Shown one piece after another: positions 16,632 through 25,327 of a stretch of DNA of 64,000 nucleotides. Source of the stretch: JACDHG01 sp963811585 (GTDB lineage Bacteria > Actinomycetota > Actinomycetes > Propionibacteriales > Nocardioidaceae); contig CAWERR010000007.1 of NCBI GenBank assembly GCA_963811585.1, positions 11,406 to 75,405 on the forward strand, given 5' to 3'. How positions within the stretch are numbered: position 1 is the first letter of the stretch; the number at the start of each line of letters is the position of its first letter. Under the pieces are notes generated by a model, which was not told where the DNA came from, ran no database searches, and was given only the letters and a program-made list of their open reading frames with translations. A program made the position numbers and the translations under genes.

Positions 16632-16773
16632 GATCGAGCCTGTCGAGATCCCGCACCGCTGATCGAGCCTGTCGAGATCAAGGGTCTCGACAAGCTCGAC
16701 CGGCGGAGGTCCTCGCCGGCGGTGAGGCTCGACCGGCGGAGGTCCTCGCCGGCGGTGAGGCTCGACCGGCGGA
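16632..16773. repeat. Palindrome copies and 33-bp tandem repeat downstream of pyrF
   Basis: Two direct copies of GATCGAGCCTGTCGAGATC (16632-16650, 16661-16679) and one inverted copy (16682-16701) are followed by 33-bp units at 16695-16727 and 16728-16760, then a 13-bp partial unit to 16773. The units begin CTCGACCGGCGGAGGTCC. They lie in the gap between pyrF and the paralogue cluster. The remainder of that gap shows no gene. Confidence 0.88.
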
Positions 16774-16802
16774 AGCCCACGGGCATCGGCCCTGCGTGTG
16801 AT

Positions 16803-17637
16803 TCAGCCGGACCCTAGGGCGATCGCAATCTCGTCGGCCGCGCGGCGGGCCGCCAGTGCGCAGCGCCTCCACGTCTGGTCCGGCAGCGAGGACACCGCGC
16901 GACGAGCTCGGGACGACGTACTGCGTCACGCCAGCAAAGATCCGGCGTACGTCGTCGGGCGTGCCACCCTGGGCGCCGAGGCCGGGAGCGAGCAACGGGC
17001 CGTTGACGTCGAGGTCCTCGTCGCAGTGGCCCAGCGTGGCGCCGACGACAGCTCCCACCGACCCCATCGGGTCAGCTCCGGCGTTCTCGCGGCGGATCGC
17101 CGTCAACACATTCCCGGCCACCGTCGCGCCACTCAGCCGGGCGGCCTGCACACTCTCTGCCTCGGGGTTCGACGTGAGCGCGAGCACGAAGACGCCCGCC
17201 CCGTTGGCCGCTGCCACGTCGATGGCCGGCCGCAGCGACTCGAAACCCAAGTAGGGGTGGACGGTGATCGCATCGACAGCGAGGGGCGACGTCTGGTCGA
17301 GGTACGCCTCGGCGTAGCCCAGCATCGTCGACCCGATGTCGCCCCGTTTGGCATCGAGCAGGACGAGGGTGCTGCTGCTGCGCAGCTCGGCGACCAATGC
17401 CTCGAGCACGGCGACGCCGCGCGCACCGTGGCGCTCGAAGAAGGCCGACTGTGGCTTGACGATCGCGACCTGGTCGCCGAACGCCTCCGCGCAGGTCATC
17501 GCGAAACGCTCAAGTCCTGCCACGTCGTCGGACAGCCCCCACTCGCGCAGCAGCGCGGAGTGCGGGTCGATGCCGACACACAACGGACCGAGCTTGTCGA
17601 TCAGCTGCCACAACCTGCGCCCGAAGGGTGTCGGCAT
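16803..17637 (-). CDS. pyrF: Orotidine 5'-phosphate decarboxylase (one frameshift near the end)
   Basis: Last step of UMP synthesis. The protein has the active-site DAKRGDIGST motif and the class-2 (long) layout of about 275 residues. It reads normally to GPDVEALR, where one extra base near 16858 shifts the frame into the downstream repeats. In the corrected frame it continues LAARRAADEIAIALGSG and stops at 16803-16805. Start ATG at 17635-17637 with AAGGAG upstream; a GTG two codons earlier overlaps the pyrD stop. I treat the indel as a sequencing error. Confidence 0.93.
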
Positions 17638-17639
17638 CG

Positions 17640-18599
17640 TCACTCCTTGCCCGTGGGGGTCGTGTGCGCGAGCCCGATCACCTCGGACACCTTCGCGATA
17701 CCTCGCGCGGCGAGCTCGGCCCGCAGCTCGCGAAGCACGCGGATCGGTGCGCTCGGGTCGTTGAAGATGGCGGTGCCGACCTGGACAGCGCTCGCGCCGG
17801 CTGCGAGGAACTGCAACGCGTCTGCCCCGGTGCGGATCCCGCCGACGCCGATGAGAGGGACGCCGGGAAGCTCCCGCGCTACCTCCCAGACGGCGCGCAA
17901 TGCGACAGGGCGGATCGCTGGCCCGGACAGGCCGCCGGTCACACCGCCCAGTGTCGGACGCAACGTGTCGAGGTCGATGTCGAGGCCCAGTAGCGTGTTG
18001 ATGAGGACGAGGCCGTCGGCCCCGGCTTCCATCACTGCGGTGGCGACCTCAGAGACCGAGGTGACGTCGGGAGACAGCTTGGCGAAGACGGGCACACCAC
18101 GGGGCGTGTCGCGGCGTACGACGGCGAGCACCCGAGCTGCCTGGAACGGGTCGCAGGCGAACACGAGTCCACGGTTCTCGACGTTGGGGCACGAGATGTT
18201 GACCTCGATGGCCGCGACGCCGGGTGTGTTTCCGACTCGGCGGGCCAGCTCGGCATACTCCCCGAGACTCCCACCGGCGATCGACACGATCGGCCGCGCG
18301 TCGTGCTGCAGCAGCCACGGCAGGTCGGTGGCGAGGAACGAGTCGATTCCCGGACCCTGCAGCCCGATGGAGTTGAGCATCCCTGAAGCTGTCTCCGCCA
18401 TCCGCGGGGTCGCGCGACCGGACCGGGGGTCGCGCATGATCGACTTCGTGACGACAGCGCCGAGCTCAGCGACGTCGAAGAACTGGTGCAGTTCACGACC
18501 AGACGCTGCGCAACCACTCGCCGTCATCACCGGGTTGTCGAGATAGGCGTCGGCGAGCGCCGTCGAGAGGTCGACGTCCCCGGCGCGCAGCCTCGTCAT
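17640..18599 (-). CDS. pyrD: Dihydroorotate dehydrogenase, class 1B catalytic subunit
   Basis: Oxidises dihydroorotate to orotate with FMN. The catalytic cysteine lies in NISCPN, which is characteristic of class 1B; GVGGIRTGAD and VQVGTAIF are the FMN phosphate-binding segments. The 319-residue frame is intact. The neighbouring pyrK supplies the FAD and iron-sulfur subunit that passes electrons to NAD+, so the enzyme is soluble and NAD-linked, not quinone-linked. The stop overlaps the pyrF start region and the start abuts pyrK. Confidence 0.95.
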   Translation of the reverse strand: MTRLRAGDVDLSTALADAYLDNPVMTASGCAASGRELHQFFDVAELGAVVTKSIMRDPRSGRATPRMAETASGMLNSIGLQGPGIDSFLATDLPWLLQHDARPIVSIAGGSLGEYAELARRVGNTPGVAAIEVNISCPNVENRGLVFACDPFQAARVLAVVRRDTPRGVPVFAKLSPDVTSVSEVATAVMEAGADGLVLINTLLGLDIDLDTLRPTLGGVTGGLSGPAIRPVALRAVWEVARELPGVPLIGVGGIRTGADALQFLAAGASAVQVGTAIFNDPSAPIRVLRELRAELAARGIAKVSEVIGLAHTTPTGKE

Positions 18600-19489
18600 C
18601 AGCGCCTCACTCCCCGCGGTGCTCCGTAGGTGCCGGCCGGGACGGTGCCGATGTCACTCCAGCGGACCCGGTCGCCCGCAAAGACCGGGCCCTCGACGCA
18701 GCTGCGCACCATGCGGGTCACGTTGTCCTCGCCGATCACCGGAAGCACGCACGTCATGCAAACTCCGATGCCACAGGCCATCGACTCCTCGACCGCGGTC
18801 TGGCTCCAGGCACCATGCTGCGTTGCCACCGCTGTCACGGCGGCGAGCATGCCCATCGGGCCGCACGAGTAGACGACTTCGATACCCCGGCTCAACAGGG
18901 CGGGCAGCGGGTCGGTCACCACGCCCTTGATGCCCACCGAGCCGTCGACCGTCGTCACCGTGACCGACTGGGCCGCCCGCTTCGCCTCGAGGGCGCCGAA
19001 CAGCTTCGCCTCGGTGGCCGCTCCCAGCACCATGTGGACGGCGCACTTGCGGTCTCGTAGCCGCTCGGCAAGGCCGAAGAGCGGTGCCGAGCCGTAGCCG
19101 CCTCCCACCAGGGCGCAGGCGACTGGCTCCTTCGGCAGGGCGAACGGTCTCCCGAGCGGGCCAACCACGTTGACCGGGTCGTGCGGCGCCAAGTCAGCCA
19201 TCCATTGCGTCCCGGCTCCGTGTGCGGCGAACACGATCTCGACGGTGCCGCCGTAGACACCTGACGGACGCACGCGGTAGATCGAGAACGCGCGGCGTAG
19301 CAAGGCTCCGGAGGTAGGGCCACCGACCGACAGAGCGACGAAGTTGCCGGGGCGCGTCCGCTCGGCGATCCCGTCGGCGACCAGGGTCAGATGAAAGTAG
19401 TCACCGACGCGCTTGTTGGAGAAGACCTTCCCGTCGACCTGAAGCGGTGTGCGCGGGGTTGCGGCGACGCCGGGAGCGGCTGACGTCAT
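18599..19489 (-). CDS. pyrK: Dihydroorotate dehydrogenase electron-transfer subunit
   Basis: FAD and 2Fe-2S protein linking PyrD to NAD+. The FAD-binding segment RRAFSIY, the nucleotide-binding GGGYGSAPLF, and the C-terminal cluster ligands in ESMACGIGVCMTC plus SCVEGPVF are present. The 296 residues include an extended N-terminus. It overlaps carB by four bases and touches pyrD, so it is part of one operon. Confidence 0.95.
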   Translation of the reverse strand: MTSAAPGVAATPRTPLQVDGKVFSNKRVGDYFHLTLVADGIAERTRPGNFVALSVGGPTSGALLRRAFSIYRVRPSGVYGGTVEIVFAAHGAGTQWMADLAPHDPVNVVGPLGRPFALPKEPVACALVGGGYGSAPLFGLAERLRDRKCAVHMVLGAATEAKLFGALEAKRAAQSVTVTTVDGSVGIKGVVTDPLPALLSRGIEVVYSCGPMGMLAAVTAVATQHGAWSQTAVEESMACGIGVCMTCVLPVIGEDNVTRMVRSCVEGPVFAGDRVRWSDIGTVPAGTYGAPRGVRR

Positions 19490-22400
19490 ACGACTGCCTC
19501 CTCCGGCGAGGTGTCATCACGTGCGGCGACGGACCAGGACTGCAACGAGCGTACGTCGAGACCGCCAGCCCGCAGCGCCTCGATACCGAGCACCGCGGCA
19601 GCCATCCCTTGGACGGTCGTGATGCAGGGGATGTTGCGCGCCACCGACGCCGTGCGAATCTCGTAGCCGTCGATTCGGGGCGAGCCACCCGCGGTCGAGC
19701 CGTGGGGTGTGTTGACCACGAGGTCAACGTCTCCGGCGAGGATGCGCCCCACGATCGTCGGCTCACCGTCGGGACCTACTCCGGCCGAGTGCTTGCGCAC
19801 GACTGTCGCGGCGACGCCGTTGCGCCGAAGCACTTCCGCCGTACCTGCGGTGGCCAGAATCTCGAAGCCGAGGTCGGCGAGCCGCTTGACGGGGAAGAGC
19901 AGGTGCCGCTTGTCGCGGTTGGCCACGGACACGAACGCACGTCCGCTCGTGGGAAGCCCACCGACAGCGGCCTGGGCCTTGGCGAAGGCCCGACCGAAGT
20001 CGTAGTCGAGTCCCATGACCTCACCGGTCGACCGCATCTCCGGTCCGAGGACCGTGTCGACTCCCGCACCGTCGAGCGTGCGGAACCGGTTGAACGGCAT
20101 CACGGCTTCTTTCACCGCGATCCCGCCTCCCCTGCCGGACGCGCCCCCTCCGGCGGTCGAGCCTGTCGAGACCTCGCTGTCGCCCTCGGGTGGCAGCAGC
20201 CCTTCAGCGCGGAGCTCGGCGATCGTGCTGCCGAGCATTACCCGAGCCGCCGCCTTCGCGAGCGGCGTGCCCGTCGCCTTAGAGACGAACGGGACGGTGC
20301 GCGACGCCCGCGGGTTGGCCTCGAGGACGTAGAGGATGTCGGCCGCCAGTGCGAACTGGATGTTGAGCAGCCCGCGGACCCCGACACCCCGGGCGATCAG
20401 CTCTGTCGAGGTGCGGATGCGTTCGATCGTCTCGCTGCCGAGGGTAATCGGTGGCAGCACGCACGACGAGTCGCCCGAGTGCACACCCGCCTCCTCGATG
20501 TGCTCCATCACACCGCCGACGAAGAGCTCCTCTCCATCGAACAAGGCGTCGACGTCGATCTCGACGGCGTCGTCAAGGAACGCGTCGACCAGCACGGGGT
20601 GGACGAACGACACGCTGTCTGCGCCCCCGATCCGTCTCAATGCCGCGGCCAGCTCGGCCTCGCCGTAGACGATCTCCATCCCGCGTCCACCCAAGACGAA
20701 TGACGGCCGCACCAACACCGGGAACCCGATCTCTGCAGCGATCTGCATGGCCTCGGCGAACGACGTCGCGGTGCCGTGCTTGGGAGCCGGCAGCCCCGCA
20801 GTTGCGAGCACATGCCCGAAGGCTCCCCTGTCCTCGGCAAGGTCGATCGCGTCGGGACTCGTGCCGACGATGGTGACCCCAGCGGCAGCGAGCCCCTGGG
20901 CGAGCCCGAGCGGCGTCTGGCCGCCCATCTGGACGATCACACCGACGACCGGCCCGACCGCCGTCTCAGCGGCCACGACCTCGAGGACGTCCTCGAGAGT
21001 GAGCGGCTCGAAGTACAGCCGGTCCGACGTGTCGTAGTCGGTGGAGACCGTCTCGGGGTTGCAGTTGACCATCACCGTCTCGTAGCCGGCCGCCGAGAGC
21101 GCCATCGACGCGTGCACACAGGAGTAGTCGAACTCGATGCCCTGACCGATCCGGTTGGGCCCGCTGCCGAGGATGATGACCGCCGGCTTGGTGCGCGGCT
21201 CCACCTCGGTCTCTTCGTCGTACGTCGAGTAGTGGTACGGCGTCGCGGCCGCGAACTCCGCTGAGCAGGTGTCCACGGTCTTGAACACCGGCCGCACACC
21301 GAGCGCATGCCTGACCCCCCGCACCACGGCCGCGCTGCTCTGGGTCAGCTCGCCGATCTGGTCGTCGGAGAAGCCGTGCCGCTTGGCCAGCCGGAGCAGC
21401 TCGGGCGTCAGGACCGGCGCAGCGGACACCTCCTGCGCCACCTCGTCGATGAGGGCGAGCTGGTCGACGAACCAGGGGTCGATCCCGGTCGCAGCGTGGA
21501 TCTCGGCCACGGTGGCGCCAGCGCGGACAGCGTGCATCACCTGGCTCAGCCGACCTTCGGTCGGCACGGCCGCACGGGCGAGCAGCTGGGCCTTGTCACC
21601 CGGTGGCCCGCGCCAGCTGAACACAGCGTCTGGCTTCTCGAGGGAGCGAAGGGCTTTCTGCAACGCCTCGGTGAAGTTGCGCCCGATCGCCATCGCCTCC
21701 CCGACGCTCTTCATATGCGTCGTGAGCACGGGATCGGCGGCCGGGAACTTCTCGAACGCGAACCGTGGCACCTTGACCACGACGTAGTCGAGGACCGGCT
21801 CGAAGCTCGCTGGTGTCTTGGCGGTGATGTCGTTGGGGATCTCGTCGAGGGAGTAGCCGATCGCGACCTTTGCAGCGATCTTGGCGATGGGGAAGCCGGT
21901 CGCCTTCGACGCCAGTGCGCTCGACCGCGACACGCGCGGGTTCATCTCGATGACGATCATCCGGCCGTCGACCGGGTCGACCGCGAACTGGATGTTGCAC
22001 CCGCCGGTCTCGACGCCGACCGCGCGAATCACCCCGATCGACATGTTGCGCATCGCCTGGTACTCACGGTCGGTCAGCGTCATCGCGGGAGCCACCGTGA
22101 TGGAGTCGCCGGTGTGCACACCCATGGGGTCGAGGTTCTCGATCGAGCAGACGATGACGGTGTTGTCGTGGCCGTCGCGCATCACCTCGAGCTCGTACTC
22201 CTTCCAGCCGAGGATCGACTCCTCGAGGAGCACCTCCGTCGTCGGGCTCGCGTCGAGCCCCGCACCGGCCAGGCGCCGCAGGTCGTCGTCGTCATACGCC
22301 ATGCCTGAGCCCGCGCCGCCCATGGTGTACGACGGCCTGATGACGACCGGGAATCCGAGCGTCTTCACGCCCTCGAAGCAGTCGTCCATCGAATGGCACA

Positions 22401-22842
22401 CCACGCTGCGTGCGACCTCGCCGCCGAGGGACTGGACGATCGCCTTGAACGACTCGCGATTCTCCCCCGCCTCGATCGCGCTGATCGACGCTCCGATCAG
22501 CTCGACGTCGTACTTGTCGAGCGTGCCGTCGGCCGCGAGAGCGACCGCCACGTTGAGCGCTGTCTGGCCACCGAGGGTGGCCAGCAGCGCGTCAGGGCGC
22601 TCCCGCTCGATCACCTTGGCGACGAACTCTGGCGTGATCGGCTCGACGTACGTCGCATCGGCCATCTCGGGGTCGGTCATGATCGTGGCCGGGTTGGAGT
22701 TGACGAGGATGACCCGCAGCCCTTCCTGCTTGAGTACGCGGCACGCCTGGGTGCCGGAGTAGTCGAACTCGCAGGCCTGCCCGATCACGATCGGGCCCGA
22801 GCCGATCACGAGCACCGAAGCCAGGTCATCGCGGCGCGGCAT
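19486..22842 (-). CDS. carB: Carbamoyl-phosphate synthase large subunit
   Basis: Makes carbamoyl phosphate for pyrimidines and arginine. The 1118 residues contain two ATP-grasp halves, each with a nucleotide-binding start (VIGSGPIVIGQACEFDYSG and ILGSGPNRIGQGIEFDYS), and a C-terminal allosteric domain (from about 960). An extra stretch of roughly 25 Gly/Ser-rich residues (around 885-910) separates the second ATP-grasp half from VKEAVMPFNRF. It is encoded by a copy of the dispersed palindrome. Four-base overlap with pyrK; start adjoins carA. Confidence 0.96.
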   Translation of the reverse strand: MPRRDDLASVLVIGSGPIVIGQACEFDYSGTQACRVLKQEGLRVILVNSNPATIMTDPEMADATYVEPITPEFVAKVIERERPDALLATLGGQTALNVAVALAADGTLDKYDVELIGASISAIEAGENRESFKAIVQSLGGEVARSVVCHSMDDCFEGVKTLGFPVVIRPSYTMGGAGSGMAYDDDDLRRLAGAGLDASPTTEVLLEESILGWKEYELEVMRDGHDNTVIVCSIENLDPMGVHTGDSITVAPAMTLTDREYQAMRNMSIGVIRAVGVETGGCNIQFAVDPVDGRMIVIEMNPRVSRSSALASKATGFPIAKIAAKVAIGYSLDEIPNDITAKTPASFEPVLDYVVVKVPRFAFEKFPAADPVLTTHMKSVGEAMAIGRNFTEALQKALRSLEKPDAVFSWRGPPGDKAQLLARAAVPTEGRLSQVMHAVRAGATVAEIHAATGIDPWFVDQLALIDEVAQEVSAAPVLTPELLRLAKRHGFSDDQIGELTQSSAAVVRGVRHALGVRPVFKTVDTCSAEFAAATPYHYSTYDEETEVEPRTKPAVIILGSGPNRIGQGIEFDYSCVHASMALSAAGYETVMVNCNPETVSTDYDTSDRLYFEPLTLEDVLEVVAAETAVGPVVGVIVQMGGQTPLGLAQGLAAAGVTIVGTSPDAIDLAEDRGAFGHVLATAGLPAPKHGTATSFAEAMQIAAEIGFPVLVRPSFVLGGRGMEIVYGEAELAAALRRIGGADSVSFVHPVLVDAFLDDAVEIDVDALFDGEELFVGGVMEHIEEAGVHSGDSSCVLPPITLGSETIERIRTSTELIARGVGVRGLLNIQFALAADILYVLEANPRASRTVPFVSKATGTPLAKAAARVMLGSTIAELRAEGLLPPEGDSEVSTGSTAGGGASGRGGGIAVKEAVMPFNRFRTLDGAGVDTVLGPEMRSTGEVMGLDYDFGRAFAKAQAAVGGLPTSGRAFVSVANRDKRHLLFPVKRLADLGFEILATAGTAEVLRRNGVAATVVRKHSAGVGPDGEPTIVGRILAGDVDLVVNTPHGSTAGGSPRIDGYEIRTASVARNIPCITTVQGMAAAVLGIEALRAGGLDVRSLQSWSVAARDDTSPEEAVV
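20155..20173. repeat. Dispersed palindrome inside carB coding sequence
   Basis: GGTCGAGCCTGTCGAGACC occurs here in the carB frame, where it encodes part of VSTGSTAG. It matches copies in the intergenic regions at 3845, 16632 and 55191. Confidence 0.9.
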
Positions 22843-24050
22843 CAGCCCTCCAGCGTCTCGTCGGTCGCGCCAACCCCGGCGGTCGAGCTTGTCGAGACCC
22901 CGGGATCTCGACGGGCTCGATCACCGGAATCCGCACGATCACCGGAATGCCGCATCAGGTCGGCGAAGCGGTCGAACAGGTAGCCGGCGTCGTGGGGGCC
23001 TGCTGCTGCCTCGGGGTGGTACTGCACGCTGAACGCCGCCAGCGCCCCTGTGTCGTCGGTCAGCTCGAGTCCTTCGACCACGTCGTCGTTGAGGCAGACG
23101 TGGCTCACCGTCGCGGTGCCGAACGCCGTCGACGTGCTCGTGCCATCAAGCGGGGCGACCGCGAAACCATGGTTGTGCGCCGTCACCTCGACCTTGCCGG
23201 TGGTGAGGTCCTTCACCGGCTGGTTGATCCCCCGGTGGCCATAGCGAAGCTTGTAGGTGCCGAAGCCGAGCGCGCGGCCAAACAACTGATGGCCGAAGCA
23301 GATCCCGAAGAACGGCAGCCCGCGCTCCAGCACACCGCGTAGCAGGGCGACCTCGTGGTCAGCGGTCGCCGGGTCGCCGGGTCCGTTGGAGAAGAAGACG
23401 CCGTCAGGCTCGGCAGCGAGCACATCGTCGAGGGTGGCGGCGGCGGGCAGGACGACGGTCTCGAGGCCGCGCTCGGCCAGCCGGTGTGGCGTCATCGCCT
23501 TGATCCCGAGATCGAGCGCGACGACCCGCCCACGCTTGGGTCCGACCGCAGGCACGGTGTACGACGCCTCGGTGGTCACCTCCGCGGCGAGGGCCGAGCC
23601 CGACATCGTCGGCGCTGCGCGCACCCGCTCGAGCAACGCCGCCGGGTCGGACTCCGTGCTGGAGATACCGACCCGCATCGCTCCTCGCTCACGAAGGTGG
23701 CGGGTCAGCGCGCGGGTGTCGACGCCGCTGATGCCGACGACGCCCTGCTCAGTCAGCCGATCAGCGAGACTGGCGGTCGCCCGCCAGCTGCTCGGCGCCC
23801 GGGCCGGGTCTCGGACGACGTATCCGGCGACCCAGATGCGGTCGGATTCGTCGTCTTCGTCGTTGACACCGGTGTTGCCGATGTGGGGCGCGGTCATGAT
23901 GACCACCTGGCGGCGGTAGGACGGGTCGGTCAGCGTCTCCTGGTAACCGGTCATCGCAGTGCAGAAGACTGCCTCGCCGATCGTCTCGCCGTCGGCGCCG
24001 TACGGCTGCCCCCTGAAGACCCGGCCGTCCTCGAGCACGAGCAGTGTCAC
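22842..24050 (-). CDS. carA: Carbamoyl-phosphate synthase small subunit
   Basis: Glutaminase subunit delivering ammonia to CarB. The class I amidotransferase triad is visible: Cys in FFGICFGHQLFG, and His and Glu in FSVQYHPEAAAGP. The GTG start at 24048-24050 overlaps the pyrC stop (GTGA) and gives 402 residues. The last roughly 30 residues after FADLMRHSGD are unlike the family and are encoded by palindrome repeats. The stop adjoins the carB start. Confidence 0.95.
   Translation of the reverse strand: MTLLVLEDGRVFRGQPYGADGETIGEAVFCTAMTGYQETLTDPSYRRQVVIMTAPHIGNTGVNDEDDESDRIWVAGYVVRDPARAPSSWRATASLADRLTEQGVVGISGVDTRALTRHLRERGAMRVGISSTESDPAALLERVRAAPTMSGSALAAEVTTEASYTVPAVGPKRGRVVALDLGIKAMTPHRLAERGLETVVLPAAATLDDVLAAEPDGVFFSNGPGDPATADHEVALLRGVLERGLPFFGICFGHQLFGRALGFGTYKLRYGHRGINQPVKDLTTGKVEVTAHNHGFAVAPLDGTSTSTAFGTATVSHVCLNDDVVEGLELTDDTGALAAFSVQYHPEAAAGPHDAGYLFDRFADLMRHSGDRADSGDRARRDPGVSTSSTAGVGATDETLEG
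22881..22922. repeat. Inverted palindrome pair inside the carA 3' end
   Basis: GGTCGAGCTTGTCGAGACC (22881-22899) and its inverted partner (22904-22922), followed by TCGATCACCGGA-type units, lie in frame in carA. They encode the VSTSSTAG tail. The arrangement closely matches the intergenic cluster at 3845-3974. Confidence 0.88.
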
Positions 24051-25327
24051 TGGAGCTTCCCGTCCAACATGGTGGCGCGGCCTCGAAGGAACGTGGCGAC
24101 CACTCGCCCCGGCAGATCCATCTGGCGGAACGGCGAGTTGCGCGACAACGACGCCGACTCTGCCGGGTCGATGGTCCGGGTGGCCGCCGGGTCGATCAGC
24201 ACGACGTGCGCAGGTGATCCCAGCTCGAGCGGTTGGCCGTGGTCGAAAACGCGGCCGATTGCCGCCGGCCGCACCGACATCCGGTCTGCGACTCCGGACC
24301 AGTCGAGGAGCCCGGTGTCGACCATCGTCTGCTGCACGACGCTGACGGCTGTCTCGAGGCCGAGCATGCCCATCGCGGCGGCTCCCCACTCGCACTCCTT
24401 GTCCTCGGTGGGATGGGGTGCGTGGTCGGTCGCGACGCAGTCGATGGTGCCGTCGGCCAGTCCGGCCCGCAGCGCAGCGACATCGTCGGTGGTGCGCAGC
24501 GGCGGGTTGACCTTGTAGATCGGGTCGTACGTCGCGACGAGCTCGTCGGTCAGCAGCAGGTGGTGGGGCGTGACCTCGGCCGTGATGTTCCAGCCCTTGC
24601 TCTTGGCCCACCGGATCAGCTCGACAGAGCCAGCCGTCGACACGTGGCAGACGTGCAACCGCGAGCCGACGTGTCCCGCCAGCAGGCAGTCACGGGCGAT
24701 GATCGCCTCTTCGGCGACGGCCGGCCAGCCCTGCATACCGAGCACCCCCGACATGGTGCCCTCGTTCATCTGGGCGCCCTCGGTGAGCCGCGGCTCCTGG
24801 GCATGCTGGGCGATGACACCGTCGAACGCCTTGACATACTCCAGCGCCCGACGCATCAGTACGGCGTCGGAGACGCAGGTGCCGTCGTCGGAGAACACCC
24901 GCACCCGCGCGGCGGAGTCGGCCATCGCGCCAAGCTCGGCGAGCCGCTCGCCGGCGAGCCCGACGGTGACTGCTCCCACCGGCCGCACGTCGCAGTAGCC
25001 CGCGGTCTGGCCGAGGTTGTAGACCTGCTCGACCACCCCGGCGGTGTCTGCCACCGGTTCGGTGTTGGCCATGGCGTGCACGGCGGTGAAGCCGCCGGCG
25101 GCCGCGGCACGCGACCCCGAGTGCACAGTCTCCGCATCTTCGCGGCCGGGCTCGCGCAGGTGAGTGTGGAGGTCGACGAGGCCCGGCAAAGCCACCAGAC
25201 CGGCAGCATCGACGTGCACGGCGTCAGCCGAGGCCTCCGCTGGGTCGACAAGCTGACCGTCGGCGAGCAGCAGGTCGCGAGGCGGACCGCCCAGCACCGA
25301 CGCGTCCTTGATCAGATACGTCGTCAC
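24047..25327 (-). CDS. pyrC: Dihydroorotase
   Basis: Cyclises carbamoyl aspartate to dihydroorotate. A class I zinc amidohydrolase of 426 residues with the metal motif DLHTHLREPG, NTEP in the substrate loop, HVSTAGS, and the catalytic Asp in ATDHAPH. Frame intact. Four-base overlaps with pyrB and carA indicate one operon. Confidence 0.96.
   Translation of the reverse strand: MTTYLIKDASVLGGPPRDLLLADGQLVDPAEASADAVHVDAAGLVALPGLVDLHTHLREPGREDAETVHSGSRAAAAGGFTAVHAMANTEPVADTAGVVEQVYNLGQTAGYCDVRPVGAVTVGLAGERLAELGAMADSAARVRVFSDDGTCVSDAVLMRRALEYVKAFDGVIAQHAQEPRLTEGAQMNEGTMSGVLGMQGWPAVAEEAIIARDCLLAGHVGSRLHVCHVSTAGSVELIRWAKSKGWNITAEVTPHHLLLTDELVATYDPIYKVNPPLRTTDDVAALRAGLADGTIDCVATDHAPHPTEDKECEWGAAAMGMLGLETAVSVVQQTMVDTGLLDWSGVADRMSVRPAAIGRVFDHGQPLELGSPAHVVLIDPAATRTIDPAESASLSRNSPFRQMDLPGRVVATFLRGRATMLDGKLQ

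Noticed and set aside
22842..24611. Extended N-terminus for carA up to 24611
   Set aside because: The upstream in-frame sequence is antisense to pyrC and has no CarA similarity; the GTG at 24048-24050 gives the normal start.
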